Of a DNA stretch of 64,000 nt, positions 35,744-44,708 are shown piece after piece; the first letter of the stretch is position 1, and the number at the start of each line of letters is the position of its first letter. Source of the DNA: Kribbella capetownensis (lineage in GTDB: Bacteria; Actinomycetota; Actinomycetes; Propionibacteriales; Kribbellaceae); NCBI RefSeq assembly GCF_004331485.1, contig NZ_SJKD01000013.1:1-64000 (forward strand). Reading direction: 5' to 3'. The notes under the pieces are model-generated. The model was not told the DNA's origin and searched no databases. It saw only the letters and a program-made list of their open reading frames with translations. The position numbers were made by a program, and so were the translations under genes.

Positions 35744-36301
35744 TCAGCTAAGAATCTTTTCCACGGCCTCCACCACCGCCCGGCGCCGCAACGCCCGGCT
35801 CGGTACGCCGGTGCCGTACTCCGGATTCATCGACGACCAACTCGTCGCGATCGCCTGGATCAGCGACAGCAGACTGACCGCAGCGAACTTCCCCGGTACG
35901 GCCCGTCGCCGCTGAGCCCGCACGAGATCGTCCAGCCGGCTTCGGTTGACCGCGAGAATGGCGTCCAACGGCTGCCCTTCCGGCCGCTCCAGCCGGTACC
36001 AGACCGACAACCGCAGGTGCTCGGGATGCTCCTCGAAGTAGTCGAACACCCGCCCTGCGTACGCCGGCAAGTCCATCGCGTCGAACCCCACCTCCTCGAG
36101 GTAGGTGTCCACAAACGCAGTGAACACCGCGTCGAACAGCCCGTCCTTGTTCCCGAAGTACGCATAAAGCATCGCCTTGTTGCACTCGGCGACCTCGGCG
36201 ATCCGCTGGACGCGCGCCCCGGCGATCCCGCGCGCCGCGAACTCCTCGGTGGCGGCCGCCAGGATCCGCATCCTGGTCCGATCGGCGTTCCGTTGTTGCA
36301 T
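35744..36301 (-). CDS. TetR/AcrR family regulator
   Basis: 185 aa. HTH RTRMRILAAATEEFAARGIAGARVQRIAEVAECNKAMLYAYFGNKDGLFDAVF, then a ligand domain with VWYRLERPEGQPLDAILAVNRSRLDDLVRAQRRR. ATG 36301 immediately abuts the perfect 18-bp palindrome at 36315-36332. It is divergent from the SDR gene it probably represses, and lies upstream of the HtrA-like gene on the same strand. Confidence 0.9.
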   Translation of the reverse strand: MQQRNADRTRMRILAAATEEFAARGIAGARVQRIAEVAECNKAMLYAYFGNKDGLFDAVFTAFVDTYLEEVGFDAMDLPAYAGRVFDYFEEHPEHLRLSVWYRLERPEGQPLDAILAVNRSRLDDLVRAQRRRAVPGKFAAVSLLSLIQAIATSWSSMNPEYGTGVPSRALRRRAVVEAVEKILS

Positions 36302-36314
36302 GCCTCCAGCGTAC

Positions 36315-36385
36315 CAACCAACCGGTTGGTTGATTTCTCGTGGATCGCGAGGTTAGCTTGGTGAAGTATCCAACCGTTTGGTTAG
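36315..36385. promoter_or_regulatory. paired TetR operators, tetR-SDR divergent promoter
   Basis: CAACCAACCGGTTGGTTG (36315-36332) is a perfect 18-bp palindrome. CCAACCGTTTGGTTAG (36370-36385) is a diverged second copy ending 6 bp before the SDR start codon. CCAACCG/T-type AACCGGTT sites suit TetR dimers. Confidence 0.75.
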
Positions 36386-36391
36386 TTAGGA

Positions 36392-37228
36392 ATGAGCATG
36401 AGCAAGATTTGGCTGATCACCGGCAGTTCCCGCGGGCTCGGCCGCGCCCTCACCGAGGCAGTCCTGGCCGCCGGCGATCGAGTCGTCGCCACCGCCCGCA
36501 AGCCCGAACAGCTCGACGATCTGGTTGCGAAGTACGGCGATCAGGTGCGGGCGGTTGCCCTGGATGTGACGGACGCGGCTGCGGCGCGGGACGCCGTACG
36601 GACCGCGCTGGACGAGTTCGGCGGCCTCGATGTGGTGGCGAACAACGCCGGCTATGCGAACAGCGCCGCGATCGAGGAGACGCCTGACGAGGACTTCCGG
36701 GCGCAGATCGAGACGAATCTCTTCGGGGTCGTGAACGTGACCAAGGCCGCGCTGCCGGTGTTCCGTGAGCAGCGGAGTGGGCACTTCCTGCAGTTCTCGT
36801 CGATCGGTGGACGGGTCGGTGGTACGCCGGGGATGGGTGCGTACCAGACCGCGAAGTTCGCGGTCGAAGGGTTCTCGGAGGTGCTGAACAACGAGATGAA
36901 GCCGTTCGGGGTGAAGGTGACGATCATCGAGCCGGGCGCGTTCCGGACCGACTGGGGTGGTTCGTCGATGGCGATCGCATCCGTCGGAGCGGACTACGAC
37001 GCCACGGTCGGCGAGCTGAACCGCTTCCGGCTGGAGACCGACGGCAAACAAGCCGGCGACCCGGTCAAGGCTGCCCACGCGATCCTCGACATCGTCGCGC
37101 TCGACAGTCCGCCCCTTCGTCTCCTCCTCGGCAAGGACGCTCTCACCCACGCAGACCGCGCCTCCCGCTCCCGAGCCGAAGAAGCCGCGACCTGGGCCCA
37201 CCTCACCACCTCAACCGACTTCGACTAA
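36392..37228 (+). CDS. short-chain dehydrogenase/reductase
   Basis: 278 aa. TGSSRGLGRAL cofactor motif near the start, NNAGYAN, SSIGG active-site serine region and catalytic YQTAK (in MGAYQTAKFAVEGFSE). Similar to classical SDRs of the NAD(P)-dependent ketoreductase type. The ATG 36392 or the one two codons later may be used; both follow an AGGA site. It is divergent from tetR with two operators in the gap. Confidence 0.9.
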   Translation: MSMSKIWLITGSSRGLGRALTEAVLAAGDRVVATARKPEQLDDLVAKYGDQVRAVALDVTDAAAARDAVRTALDEFGGLDVVANNAGYANSAAIEETPDEDFRAQIETNLFGVVNVTKAALPVFREQRSGHFLQFSSIGGRVGGTPGMGAYQTAKFAVEGFSEVLNNEMKPFGVKVTIIEPGAFRTDWGGSSMAIASVGADYDATVGELNRFRLETDGKQAGDPVKAAHAILDIVALDSPPLRLLLGKDALTHADRASRSRAEEAATWAHLTTSTDFD

Positions 37229-37320
37229 CCACCGCCCACCCCGACCGAGCCATCAGAACGCCGGGACGCCGGAGCCGGATCCCCACGGGCCTAGCTGCTG
37301 GGCCCGATGGCTGGGGTGGC

Positions 37321-37448
37321 AGCTGGGGGTGACGGCTGAGGCTGGCGCTGGCGGCTGAGGCTGGGGGTGGCAGCCAGGCTCGGCAGCTGGGGGTGACGGC
37401 TGAGGCTGGCGCTGGCGGCTGAGGCTGGGGTTGGCAGCCAGGCTCGGC
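37321..37448. repeat. tandem 64-bp repeat, two copies
   Basis: Bases 37321-37384 and 37385-37448 are the same 64-bp unit with one substitution. The unit is G-rich and made of shorter GGCTGAGGCTGG-like sub-repeats. It lies in the 439-bp gap 37229-37667 between the SDR and epoxide hydrolase genes, which holds no convincing gene. Confidence 0.9.
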
Positions 37449-37449
37449 G

Positions 37450-37553
37450 GCTGGGGTTGGCGGCCGGAGTTAACTGCTGGGGTTGGTGGCCGGAGTTAGC
37501 GGCTGGGGTTGCTGGCCGGAGTTAGCGGCTGGGGTTGCTGGCCGGAGTTGGTG
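37450..37553. repeat. tandem 26-bp repeat, four copies
   Basis: Four units of 26 bp (37450, 37476, 37502, 37528) share GCTGGGGTTG-n-TGGCCGGAGTT; a fifth partial unit starts at 37554. It follows directly on the 64-bp repeat, making one minisatellite-like block of about 235 bp. Confidence 0.9.
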
Positions 37554-37667
37554 GCTGGGGCGCCCTACCGACTCCACTTACAACCTGCTGGCCGTGGTGG
37601 CCGGCGCCGTCTAGGGCGACGGCGCCGGCGGGTGTTCGGTCTCGGAGTGCGGGTGGTGGTCGATGGG

Positions 37668-38810
37668 TTAGCGCAGGTTGCGGAAGAAGTCGCGGACGTC
37701 GGTGAGGAGTACGTCGGGGATTTCCAGGGCGGCGAAGTGGCCGCCGTGGTCCAGGTCGGTCCAGCGGGTGATGGTGTTGTCGCGCTCGGCGTAGCGGCGG
37801 ATCGCGACGTCGTGTGCGGTGGCCAGCACTGCGGTCGGGACGCCGGAGTTCTCCTTGTGCGCTCCCCACGGCTCCTGCTCGGCGTACCCGACCAGCGCTG
37901 CCGACCCCGCCGTCCCGTTGAGCCAGTAGAACATCACGTTGGTGAGCAGCCGATCCCTGCTGATGATTGCATCAGGCAACGTTTCCATCGGGTGGGTCCA
38001 GGCGCGGAACTTGTCCATGATCCAGGCGAGCTGCCCGACCGGCGAGTCCACCAGCCCGTAGGCCAGCGTCTGCGGCCTGGTCGACTGGATCGCGATGTAG
38101 CCGAACTCCTCCTGCATGAACTCGCCGATCCGCGCGATCCGGTCCTGCTCCAGCGGCGTCAGCGTCTTCAGTTCGTCGTCGCTCAGCGGGAACGGCGGCA
38201 ACGAGGGCCCACCGTTGGTGTGTACGCCGACGACGTGGTCGCTGGCCGCCCGCGCCACCTCGGGTGATACCGCACCACCGATGTCACCGCCCTGTACGCC
38301 GTACCGTTCGTAGCCGAGGCGATCCATCAACCTGGCCCAGGTGCGGCCGATCTGCTCGCGCGTCCAGCCGCGCTTCGACACCGGTCCGGAGAATCCGAAG
38401 CCCGGCAGCGACGGGATCACCAGATGGAACGCGTCCGAAGCCACCCCACCAAACGACGCCGGGTCGGTGAGCGGCCCGATCAGGTCCAGGAACTCGACGA
38501 CCGATCCGGGCCAGCCGTGCGTCAGGATCAGCGGAAGGGCGTCCGGCTCCGGCGACCTCACGTGCAGGAAGTGGATCTGCTGATCGTCGATCACGGTCGT
38601 GAACTGCGGATACGCGTTGAGCTCCGCCTCCGCCGCGCGCCAGTCGTAGCCGGTTCGCCAGTAGTCGACCAGTTCGGCCAGCCAGGAGACCGGTACGCCG
38701 GTGTCCCAGTCGTCACCCGGGAGCGCGGCCGGCAGCCGGGTGTTCTCGAGGCGAGCAGTCAGGTCGTCGAGGGTGCTCTGCGGGATGTCGATGCTGAATG
38801 GCTTGATCAT
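37668..38810 (-). CDS. epoxide hydrolase, EHN-domain family
   Basis: 380 aa. The N-terminal EHN domain (about 2-110: PFSIDIPQSTLDDLTARLENTRLPAA) precedes the alpha/beta hydrolase core, with oxyanion HGWPGSVVEF, nucleophile Asp in YGVQGGDIGGAV and catalytic His in LDHGGHFAALE. These enzymes open epoxides with water. It is divergent from the WYL regulator across 61 bp containing an AGGAC/GTCCT palindrome, so regulation by that protein is likely. Confidence 0.92.
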   Translation of the reverse strand: MIKPFSIDIPQSTLDDLTARLENTRLPAALPGDDWDTGVPVSWLAELVDYWRTGYDWRAAEAELNAYPQFTTVIDDQQIHFLHVRSPEPDALPLILTHGWPGSVVEFLDLIGPLTDPASFGGVASDAFHLVIPSLPGFGFSGPVSKRGWTREQIGRTWARLMDRLGYERYGVQGGDIGGAVSPEVARAASDHVVGVHTNGGPSLPPFPLSDDELKTLTPLEQDRIARIGEFMQEEFGYIAIQSTRPQTLAYGLVDSPVGQLAWIMDKFRAWTHPMETLPDAIISRDRLLTNVMFYWLNGTAGSAALVGYAEQEPWGAHKENSGVPTAVLATAHDVAIRRYAERDNTITRWTDLDHGGHFAALEIPDVLLTDVRDFFRNLR

Positions 38811-38831
38811 GCTTCGACTCTCTCACCTAGT

Positions 38832-38850
38832 TAGGACAGCTTCAGTCCTA
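38832..38850. promoter_or_regulatory. WYL-regulator operator candidate
   Basis: TAGGAC (38832-38837) and GTCCTA (38845-38850) form an inverted repeat with a 7-base spacer, in the middle of the 61-bp gap between the divergent epoxide hydrolase and YafY-like regulator genes. Confidence 0.6.
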
Positions 38851-38871
38851 GCTGGATGGCAGAATCTGAGC

Positions 38872-39816
38872 ATGCTGGAAACCTCCGCTCGACTGCTCAA
38901 GCTGCTGTCGCTGCTGCAGTCCCCACGGGACTGGAGTGGAGCCGACCTGGCCACCGAGCTCGGCGTCGGCGTCCGGACCGTCCGCCGGGACGTGGACAAG
39001 TTGCGCAACCTCGGATACCCGGTCGACGCCGTACCGGGAGTGGCCGGCTACCGGCTCGGGGCCGGCGCCGCGCTACCGCCGTTGCTGCTCGACGACGACG
39101 AGGCGGTGGCGGTCGCGATCGGACTCAGAGCGGCCGCAACCGGCAGCGTTGCCGGCATCGAGGAGTCGTCGGTCCGGGCGTTGACCAAGCTCGAACAAGT
39201 GCTGCCATCGCGGTTGCGGCATCGGGTCAAGTTGCTGCAGGCAATCGCCGTCATGCCGTCGGGCGGAGCGACTGTGCGGCCGGAGGTCTTGCTCGCGGTG
39301 GCGGAGGCCTGTCGCGATCGACAGCGGCTGCGGTTCGACTATCGCAGTCATGACGGTACGGCGGGACGTCGTACGACGGAGCCGCATCGGATGGTGCACA
39401 CCGGGCGGCGGTGGTACCTGGTGGCGTGGGACCTTGACCGCGACGACTGGCGTACGTTCCGGCTCGACCGGCTGGAGCCGCGGATCCCGACCGGGCCGCG
39501 GTTCACGGCTCGCGAGGTCCCCGATCTGGACGCGACCGCGCGTGGGGTGGCGTCGGGTGGTTATCGCTACCAGGCGCGCTTCGTCATCGAGGCGCCCGTG
39601 GAGGTGATCGCGGATCGGCTGGCGCCGAGCGTCGCGACGGTGACGCCGATCAACGCGAGTACCACGCAGGTCGACACCGGCGCCAACGCGCTGGACGAAC
39701 TAGTGCTGCACATCGGCCTGCTCGGCTATCCGTTCCAGGTCCAGTCGCCGCCGGAACTCATTGCCCACGTCAAAGAGTTGACGACTCGCCTGACTGCCGC
39801 GGTGCCGCCGAGCTGA
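38872..39816 (+). CDS. YafY/WYL domain transcriptional regulator
   Basis: 314 aa. N-terminal HTH_11 (ETSARLLKLLSLLQSPRDWSGADLATELGVGVRTVRRDVDKLRNLGYPV), then the WYL domain with RQRLRFDYRSHDG and PHRMVHTGRRWYLVAWDLDRDDWRTFRLDRLE, and a C-terminal WCX domain. WYL proteins sense ligands, including nucleic acid or small molecules. ATG 38872 is chosen at the HTH start. It faces the epoxide hydrolase gene and is followed 16 bp later by a hydrolase gene on the same strand. Confidence 0.92.
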   Translation: MLETSARLLKLLSLLQSPRDWSGADLATELGVGVRTVRRDVDKLRNLGYPVDAVPGVAGYRLGAGAALPPLLLDDDEAVAVAIGLRAAATGSVAGIEESSVRALTKLEQVLPSRLRHRVKLLQAIAVMPSGGATVRPEVLLAVAEACRDRQRLRFDYRSHDGTAGRRTTEPHRMVHTGRRWYLVAWDLDRDDWRTFRLDRLEPRIPTGPRFTAREVPDLDATARGVASGGYRYQARFVIEAPVEVIADRLAPSVATVTPINASTTQVDTGANALDELVLHIGLLGYPFQVQSPPELIAHVKELTTRLTAAVPPS

Positions 39817-39832
39817 GCGGTAGCGTTCAGTC

Positions 39833-40657
39833 ATGCTGCTCGCGGGGGTGGAGGATCGGTACGTCGAGACCGTGCTGGGGCGGATCCGGTTGCGGGTCGG
39901 CGGCGAAGGGCCGGCGATGCTGTTCTGGCCGAGCCTGCTGATGGACGGCACACTGTGGTCGGCCCAGGCAGCACACTTCATCGACCGGTTTCAGGTCGTG
40001 CTCGTCGATCCACCGGGACATGGCGGGAGCTCGGCACTGACCGGACCGTTCAGCTTCGAGCAGTGCGCTGACGTGATCCGCGCGATCATCGACGAGCTCG
40101 GCGTCGGCCGAGTACATGTCATCGGCAACAGTTGGGGCGGGATGATCGGTGGCACGTTCGCCGCACTCCACCCGGACCGGACCGGCATCGCCGTACTCAT
40201 GAACGCGACCGCCTCACCGGCCGGCCTCAGGCAGAAGTTCGAGTACGGCGTACTGACTCGGTCGGCTCAGCTGCTCGGCGGGATCCGCGAACCGCTGAAG
40301 AACCCGGTCCGCGACGCTTTTCTCGGCCCGACGGCCAAACGAGACATGCCCGAAGTCGTTGCCGCGGTCAATGAGCTTGCCAGTCGGGTGAACATCGACT
40401 CCGGCAGGCATGCGGTGACCAGCGTCGTTCCGCGCCGGCCCGACCAACGCGACCTGTTCGGTCGCATTCGCACTCCTGTGTTGGTCGTTGCCGGCGCGGA
40501 AGACGCGACGTTCCCGGTGTCAGAGACCGAGGAGATGGCGGACTCGATTCCCGGTGCGCGTTTCGTCGTACTCGAACAGTCGGCACACCTGGCTGCCCTC
40601 GAATCTCCCACCGAGGTCAATGCACTGATCGACGACTTCGTCGCCGATCACCTTTAG
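39833..40657 (+). CDS. alpha/beta-fold hydrolase
   Basis: 274 aa. Nucleophile Ser in GNSWGGMIGG, acid Asp in VVAGAEDATFPV and His in LEQSAHLAALE; VLVDPPGHGGSS forms the oxyanion strand. General esterase, lactonase or thioesterase class, substrate unknown; members of this branch include 3-oxoadipate enol-lactonase-like proteins. Probably cotranscribed with the WYL gene; the end overlaps the convergent phosphoesterase gene by 4 bp. Confidence 0.88.
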   Translation: MLLAGVEDRYVETVLGRIRLRVGGEGPAMLFWPSLLMDGTLWSAQAAHFIDRFQVVLVDPPGHGGSSALTGPFSFEQCADVIRAIIDELGVGRVHVIGNSWGGMIGGTFAALHPDRTGIAVLMNATASPAGLRQKFEYGVLTRSAQLLGGIREPLKNPVRDAFLGPTAKRDMPEVVAAVNELASRVNIDSGRHAVTSVVPRRPDQRDLFGRIRTPVLVVAGAEDATFPVSETEEMADSIPGARFVVLEQSAHLAALESPTEVNALIDDFVADHL

Positions 40658-42258
40658 TGGTTGCTGACGACGGCCCCGGTCGTCGCGTTCAGGATCAGCT
40701 TCTGCTTGCTCGGGTGCCGGAAGTCGAACATGCCGCTCAGGCTGCCGGCGCGCTGGTCGAACGAGTGGTCGCCGATCCGGCCGGTCTGCCAGTTGTCCTC
40801 GATGAACTTCAGGATCGAGGTCTGGTCGGTCACCGAGTGGTCGACGTGGTTCGTCTTCGCGTACGGCGAGATCACCAGCAGCGGCAGGCGCGGGCCGTAG
40901 CCACAGCGGTCGGCGTACCCGCCGGACACCGGAGCCTTGCCGCACAGCGCCGACTGGTCGAGCGCTGCGTCCTTGGAGCCGTTGATTGTCGGCGACTTCA
41001 CGTGGTCGTACCAGCCGTCGGAGTCGTCGTAGGCCACGACGACCGCGGTCGACGACCATTCCTTGGACTTCTGCAACTGGTTGATCTCCTTGACCACGAA
41101 CGCCTGCTCGTCCAGCGGGTCGGAGTATCCGGCGTGACCGTCCTGGTACTCGCCGGCCTTCAGGAAACTGACCGCCGGCAGGTTGTTGGCTGCCACGGCC
41201 GCGTCGAAGTCCGACGTGTCGTACTGGTGGTTGGCCTGGTCGGTGCGACCGATGGCCTGCACCGAGCTCGGCGGCAGGTGCTTCGGGTTCGCCGTCGACT
41301 TGTAGTACTCGAACGGGTTGTGGTGCGGGCTGTAGTCCAGCGCCGCGATGCCGCCGACGTTGGGGTGCTGCGCGCCGCAGACGGCCTTGCCGTTGGCGGT
41401 GCTGGTCGGCTTGAAGCCGCCCTGGAACCAGCCCCAGGTGACGTGCTTCTGGTTGAGCAGGTCGCCGATGTTCTGCCCGTGCATCGCGGCCAGGTTGTTC
41501 GTCGACTTGCCGTTGCTGTTGGAGCAGTCGTCGTAGAACGGGTCGGGGTCGTTGGTGACGGTCCCGATGCCGTTCTTGTCGGGCGACTGTACGGCGTACG
41601 CGTCCGTGGTGGGCTTGCCCGTCTTCGGGTCCATCGCCTGCACGCCGTGGGTCTGGCCGGAGATCAGGTTCAGCGCACCCGGCGTGGACGGTCCGTACAC
41701 CGTGTCGAAGGAGTTGTCGCTCAGCGCATAGTGCTGGGCGTAGTTCCACATCGCGGTGACGGTGTTGCCGTCGTAGTAGTCCATCACCAGGCCCGGCTCG
41801 CCGAACAGCACCGGCTGGCCGGTGCACTTGTCCGTCTCGGTGTTCTCGACGAACTTGTCCATCTTGCGGCCGTCGACGGCCTTCTGCTCCGGACCGTAGC
41901 CGTGGTTCTGGTCGCAGGTCAGCGCCTGCGACCACCCCAGCCGCTTCGGGTCGTACGCGTTCGGGTTGTGGGTCAGCAACTGCTTGGACAGACCGTTCAC
42001 CTTGGGCGTGTGCCGGTCCGCCTTGAACGGCGTACCGTCGGTGTTCGTGGCGTTCGGGTAGGTGCCGAAGTAGTGGTCGAACGAGATGTTCTCGCCGAAG
42101 ATCACCACCACGTGCTGGATCGGAGTGGCCGGGTGGGCCGGCTTGTACGAATAGGCGGCGTTGGCCACCTGGTTGGTGTCGCCGCCGCTGCAGCCGGCCA
42201 GCAACACGCTGGCCGCGGCCACTGTGGCCGTGGCTGCGACACGAAGTCTTGCACGCAT
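40654..42258 (-). CDS. lipoprotein phosphoesterase (phospholipase C / acid phosphatase family)
   Basis: 534 aa. Lipobox LLAGC after an Ala-rich signal, then the phosphoesterase domain: VVVIFGENISFDHYFGTYPN (metal and nucleophile region), NSFDTVYGPSTPGALNLISGQ, VAYDDSDGWYDHV and LPLLVISPYAKTNHVDHSV. This is the PF04185 type, including bacterial phospholipase C and AcpA. It should cleave phosphate esters at the outer cell face. It is the third gene after efeO and efeB on the strand, 19 bp after efeB, suggesting one transcript. Confidence 0.9.
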   Translation of the reverse strand: MRARLRVAATATVAAASVLLAGCSGGDTNQVANAAYSYKPAHPATPIQHVVVIFGENISFDHYFGTYPNATNTDGTPFKADRHTPKVNGLSKQLLTHNPNAYDPKRLGWSQALTCDQNHGYGPEQKAVDGRKMDKFVENTETDKCTGQPVLFGEPGLVMDYYDGNTVTAMWNYAQHYALSDNSFDTVYGPSTPGALNLISGQTHGVQAMDPKTGKPTTDAYAVQSPDKNGIGTVTNDPDPFYDDCSNSNGKSTNNLAAMHGQNIGDLLNQKHVTWGWFQGGFKPTSTANGKAVCGAQHPNVGGIAALDYSPHHNPFEYYKSTANPKHLPPSSVQAIGRTDQANHQYDTSDFDAAVAANNLPAVSFLKAGEYQDGHAGYSDPLDEQAFVVKEINQLQKSKEWSSTAVVVAYDDSDGWYDHVKSPTINGSKDAALDQSALCGKAPVSGGYADRCGYGPRLPLLVISPYAKTNHVDHSVTDQTSILKFIEDNWQTGRIGDHSFDQRAGSLSGMFDFRHPSKQKLILNATTGAVVSNH

Positions 42259-42277
42259 GCCTTCTCCTCTGAGTAAC

Positions 42278-43471
42278 TCATGCGAGCAACGACCGCCCGA
42301 AGTGGTCGTTGCTGTCCCGTACACCGGGAAGTGCGAAGAAGTACCCGCCGCCGACCGGCCGGATGTAGTCGACGAGGGGTTCGTCGATCAGCCGGGTCTG
42401 CACGGCCTCGAACTGCCGGGCGATGTCCTGCTGGTACGCGCAGAACAGCAGTCCCATGTCCAGGTCCCCGACCGAGTCGGTGCCCTTGTCGTAGTTGTAG
42501 CCGCGGCGCAGGAACTGGCTGGCCGCGGTGTCCGGGGTGCGGGGGTCGGCCATCCGGATGTGGCTGGTCAACGGGATCGCGCCGCCGGTCGGGTCGGCCG
42601 AGTAGTTGGGGATGTCGCTCTCGCTGTTGCCGTCGAGCGGAGCGCCGGAGTCCCGCCGCCGGCCGAACATGTTCTCCTGCTCGCCGACCGACACCCGGTC
42701 CCAGAACTCGACCAGCATCCGGATCTGGCGCAGTACCTGGTAGCTGCCGCCGTCGGTCCAAGCCGGCTCGCCGTTCCCCTGGCCCACCCACACGAGCTTG
42801 TCGTGGTCGGCCGGCTCCGGCTTCACGATGCCGTCCTTGAAGCCCATCAGGTTGCGCTGTGTGCCCGACGGCCGCGGCGGGCTCTGGAAGCCGTCGACGC
42901 GCCAGCGCAGTTGCATCGCGCCGCGGGTGTGCCGAGCGATGTCCCGTAGCGCGTGCAGCACGGTGTCGGTCTCCGACGCGCACAGCTGCAAGCTCAGATC
43001 CCCGTGGCACAGGCTGTCGTCCAGGCTGTCGTTGGGGAACTCCTTCATCGCCGTCAGCTTCGCAGGCTTCCGGCCTTTGAGGCCGTACCGGTCGTCGAAC
43101 AGCGACGCCCCGACTCCGACGGTGATCGTCAGGTCGTCGCCGGGCATGTCCGGGCCGAGTACGCCGGAGTCGGCCGGCGGGGCGGTGATACCCAGCGGCG
43201 GCAGCGCGCCGCCCGCGGTGAGCAGCCGCGCCCGGTCGGTCAGCGTCGTGAACAGCTCGGCGAGCTCACCCTTGCTGGCGGCGATCACGTCGAACGACGC
43301 GAAGATCGCCTGCTTCTGTGGGTCAGTGGTGATACCGGCCTGGTGTACGCCGTGGAACGCCACGGCCGTCGATGTCGCCGCGTCGGCGGACACGGTCAAC
43401 CCGGTTACTGCAGCCGCGCCGGCCCCGGCCAGCGCGCCGCGCAGGAAGGATCGACGCCCGACGCCGGTCAT
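42278..43471 (-). CDS. efeB: Dyp-type haem peroxidase, EfeB-like
   Basis: 397 aa with a Tat signal (RRSFLRGALAGAGAAAVTGL). Dyp motif GFKDGIVKP (GxxDG), proximal His region SETDTVLHALRDIARHT and RWRVDGFQSPP. In the EfeUOB system EfeB is a periplasmic deferrochelatase/peroxidase that takes iron from haem or oxidises Fe(II). Its start overlaps the end of efeO (ATGA, 43468-43471). No efeU gene follows or precedes. Confidence 0.92.
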   Translation of the reverse strand: MTGVGRRSFLRGALAGAGAAAVTGLTVSADAATSTAVAFHGVHQAGITTDPQKQAIFASFDVIAASKGELAELFTTLTDRARLLTAGGALPPLGITAPPADSGVLGPDMPGDDLTITVGVGASLFDDRYGLKGRKPAKLTAMKEFPNDSLDDSLCHGDLSLQLCASETDTVLHALRDIARHTRGAMQLRWRVDGFQSPPRPSGTQRNLMGFKDGIVKPEPADHDKLVWVGQGNGEPAWTDGGSYQVLRQIRMLVEFWDRVSVGEQENMFGRRRDSGAPLDGNSESDIPNYSADPTGGAIPLTSHIRMADPRTPDTAASQFLRRGYNYDKGTDSVGDLDMGLLFCAYQQDIARQFEAVQTRLIDEPLVDYIRPVGGGYFFALPGVRDSNDHFGRSLLA

Positions 43472-44589
43472 GAACTCCTCCGTACTTCGCAAATGGCCGC
43501 GACGGGGGCGAGCAGCTCCAACAGTTCGCCGACCGCGCCGTTGAGCTGTTCCCGGGAGGTCTGGTCCAACCGGGCGACCGGGGTACTCCGGTGCGCGGTC
43601 AGCAGCGCGCGCACCCGGCTCTCCCACTTCTGCACCTGGGCCAGGTCCGGGTCACGGGGCTTGAGCACCGGGTCGAGGATGGCGAGCACCTTCGCCGTAC
43701 CGTCCAGGTTGGCCAGCGCGGTGTTCAGCGACGTACCGCTGCCCTGGTCGTTCTCGCCGGTCAGCTCGAACTGGAGGGCGTTCTCCATGACCTCGTGGGC
43801 GCGCAGCCCGAGATCGTTCGGATCGACCTGTTCGTTGGGCAGGTCATGCTGCAAGCCCTGGACGTCGGCGGCCAACTGATCTGCGATCGGCTTCAGGGCG
43901 GCGACGGAAGCGTTGTGCCACAGGCCCTTCTCCAACGGGTGGAAGCCGGCGGATCCGTCGATCTTGTCGGCGAAGTCGCCGAACGCGTCGTAGGCCGCGC
44001 CGAGCGAGTTGTACGCCAGGTGCGCAGGCAGCCAGTCGGTCCGTGCGGCGGCCAGGTTGCCCGCGTCCACGTCGGCGCGCAGCTTGTCCGTCTTGACTGC
44101 CAGATCGGCGACGCCGCCCGCGACCGCGGCCTCGTACTGCTTCACCAGCGGCAACATGTCGTTCTTGGTGACGGCGACCGCGGCCGGACCGCCCTCCCCA
44201 TCGCCCGCAACAGTCACCGTCGGTGCGGTGATCGCGTCGGTGTCCTCGATCAGGCAGCGGATCGCGTACCGCCCGGCGCCGAGCTGCACGTCCATCGGCG
44301 CGCTCGTGTTCGGGCCCAAGCCCTCCACCTCGCCGTACACCTTGTTGCTGCTCATCTCGACGAGGTCGACCTCGGCCGCCGCGTCGCCGGTGTTGTGGAC
44401 GACGATCGTCTGCCGACCGGTCTTCGCGCCGGTCCAGCCCTGGCCGCACTGGCTGCGGGACACGGTGATCTGGGCCGGGCCACCGACCGCGTCGGCGGAG
44501 CCTGACCAGGGCCGCCACACCGCCACCGCCACCACCGCACCCAGTGCCACCAGTGCGATCGCCGCCGGCAGTGGACGGGGAGTGCGCAC
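43468..44589 (-). CDS. efeO: EfeO iron-uptake lipoprotein-like / imelysin family
   Basis: 373 aa. A short N-terminal membrane segment (AAIALVALGAVVAVAVW), then a cupredoxin-like domain (about 35-120, with the Cys of SRSQCGQGW and CLIEDTDAI) and an M75/imelysin domain whose metal motif GFHPLEKGLWHN (HxxE) is visible. EfeO captures iron for EfeU and EfeB. GTG 44589 is preferred to TTG 44616 since CAGGAG is suitably placed. A 12-bp direct repeat lies 37-62 bp upstream. Confidence 0.9.
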   Translation of the reverse strand: MRTPRPLPAAIALVALGAVVAVAVWRPWSGSADAVGGPAQITVSRSQCGQGWTGAKTGRQTIVVHNTGDAAAEVDLVEMSSNKVYGEVEGLGPNTSAPMDVQLGAGRYAIRCLIEDTDAITAPTVTVAGDGEGGPAAVAVTKNDMLPLVKQYEAAVAGGVADLAVKTDKLRADVDAGNLAAARTDWLPAHLAYNSLGAAYDAFGDFADKIDGSAGFHPLEKGLWHNASVAALKPIADQLAADVQGLQHDLPNEQVDPNDLGLRAHEVMENALQFELTGENDQGSGTSLNTALANLDGTAKVLAILDPVLKPRDPDLAQVQKWESRVRALLTAHRSTPVARLDQTSREQLNGAVGELLELLAPVAAICEVRRSS

Positions 44590-44625
44590 GAGAGATCGCT
44601 CCTGGGTGATCGGCAATTTCCATTG

Positions 44626-44651
44626 GCGGGTAATGCTTCGCGGGCAATGCT
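44626..44651. repeat. 12-bp direct repeat in the efeO promoter
   Basis: GCGGGTAATGCT (44626-44637) and GCGGGCAATGCT (44640-44651) differ at one base and are 14 bp apart. Placed in the short efeO promoter, they may bind a metal-responsive repressor. Confidence 0.55.
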
Positions 44652-44708
44652 AGGGCGGGGGTTGCCGAACCCGAGCTGTGTTTGCCAGCTCGTCATGCAC
44701 TGTTCGCC

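Noticed and set aside
40657..42276. 539-codon plus-strand frame opposite the phosphoesterase
   Set aside because: Val/Arg/Leu-repetitive shadow translation; the opposite strand encodes a full phosphoesterase with lipobox.
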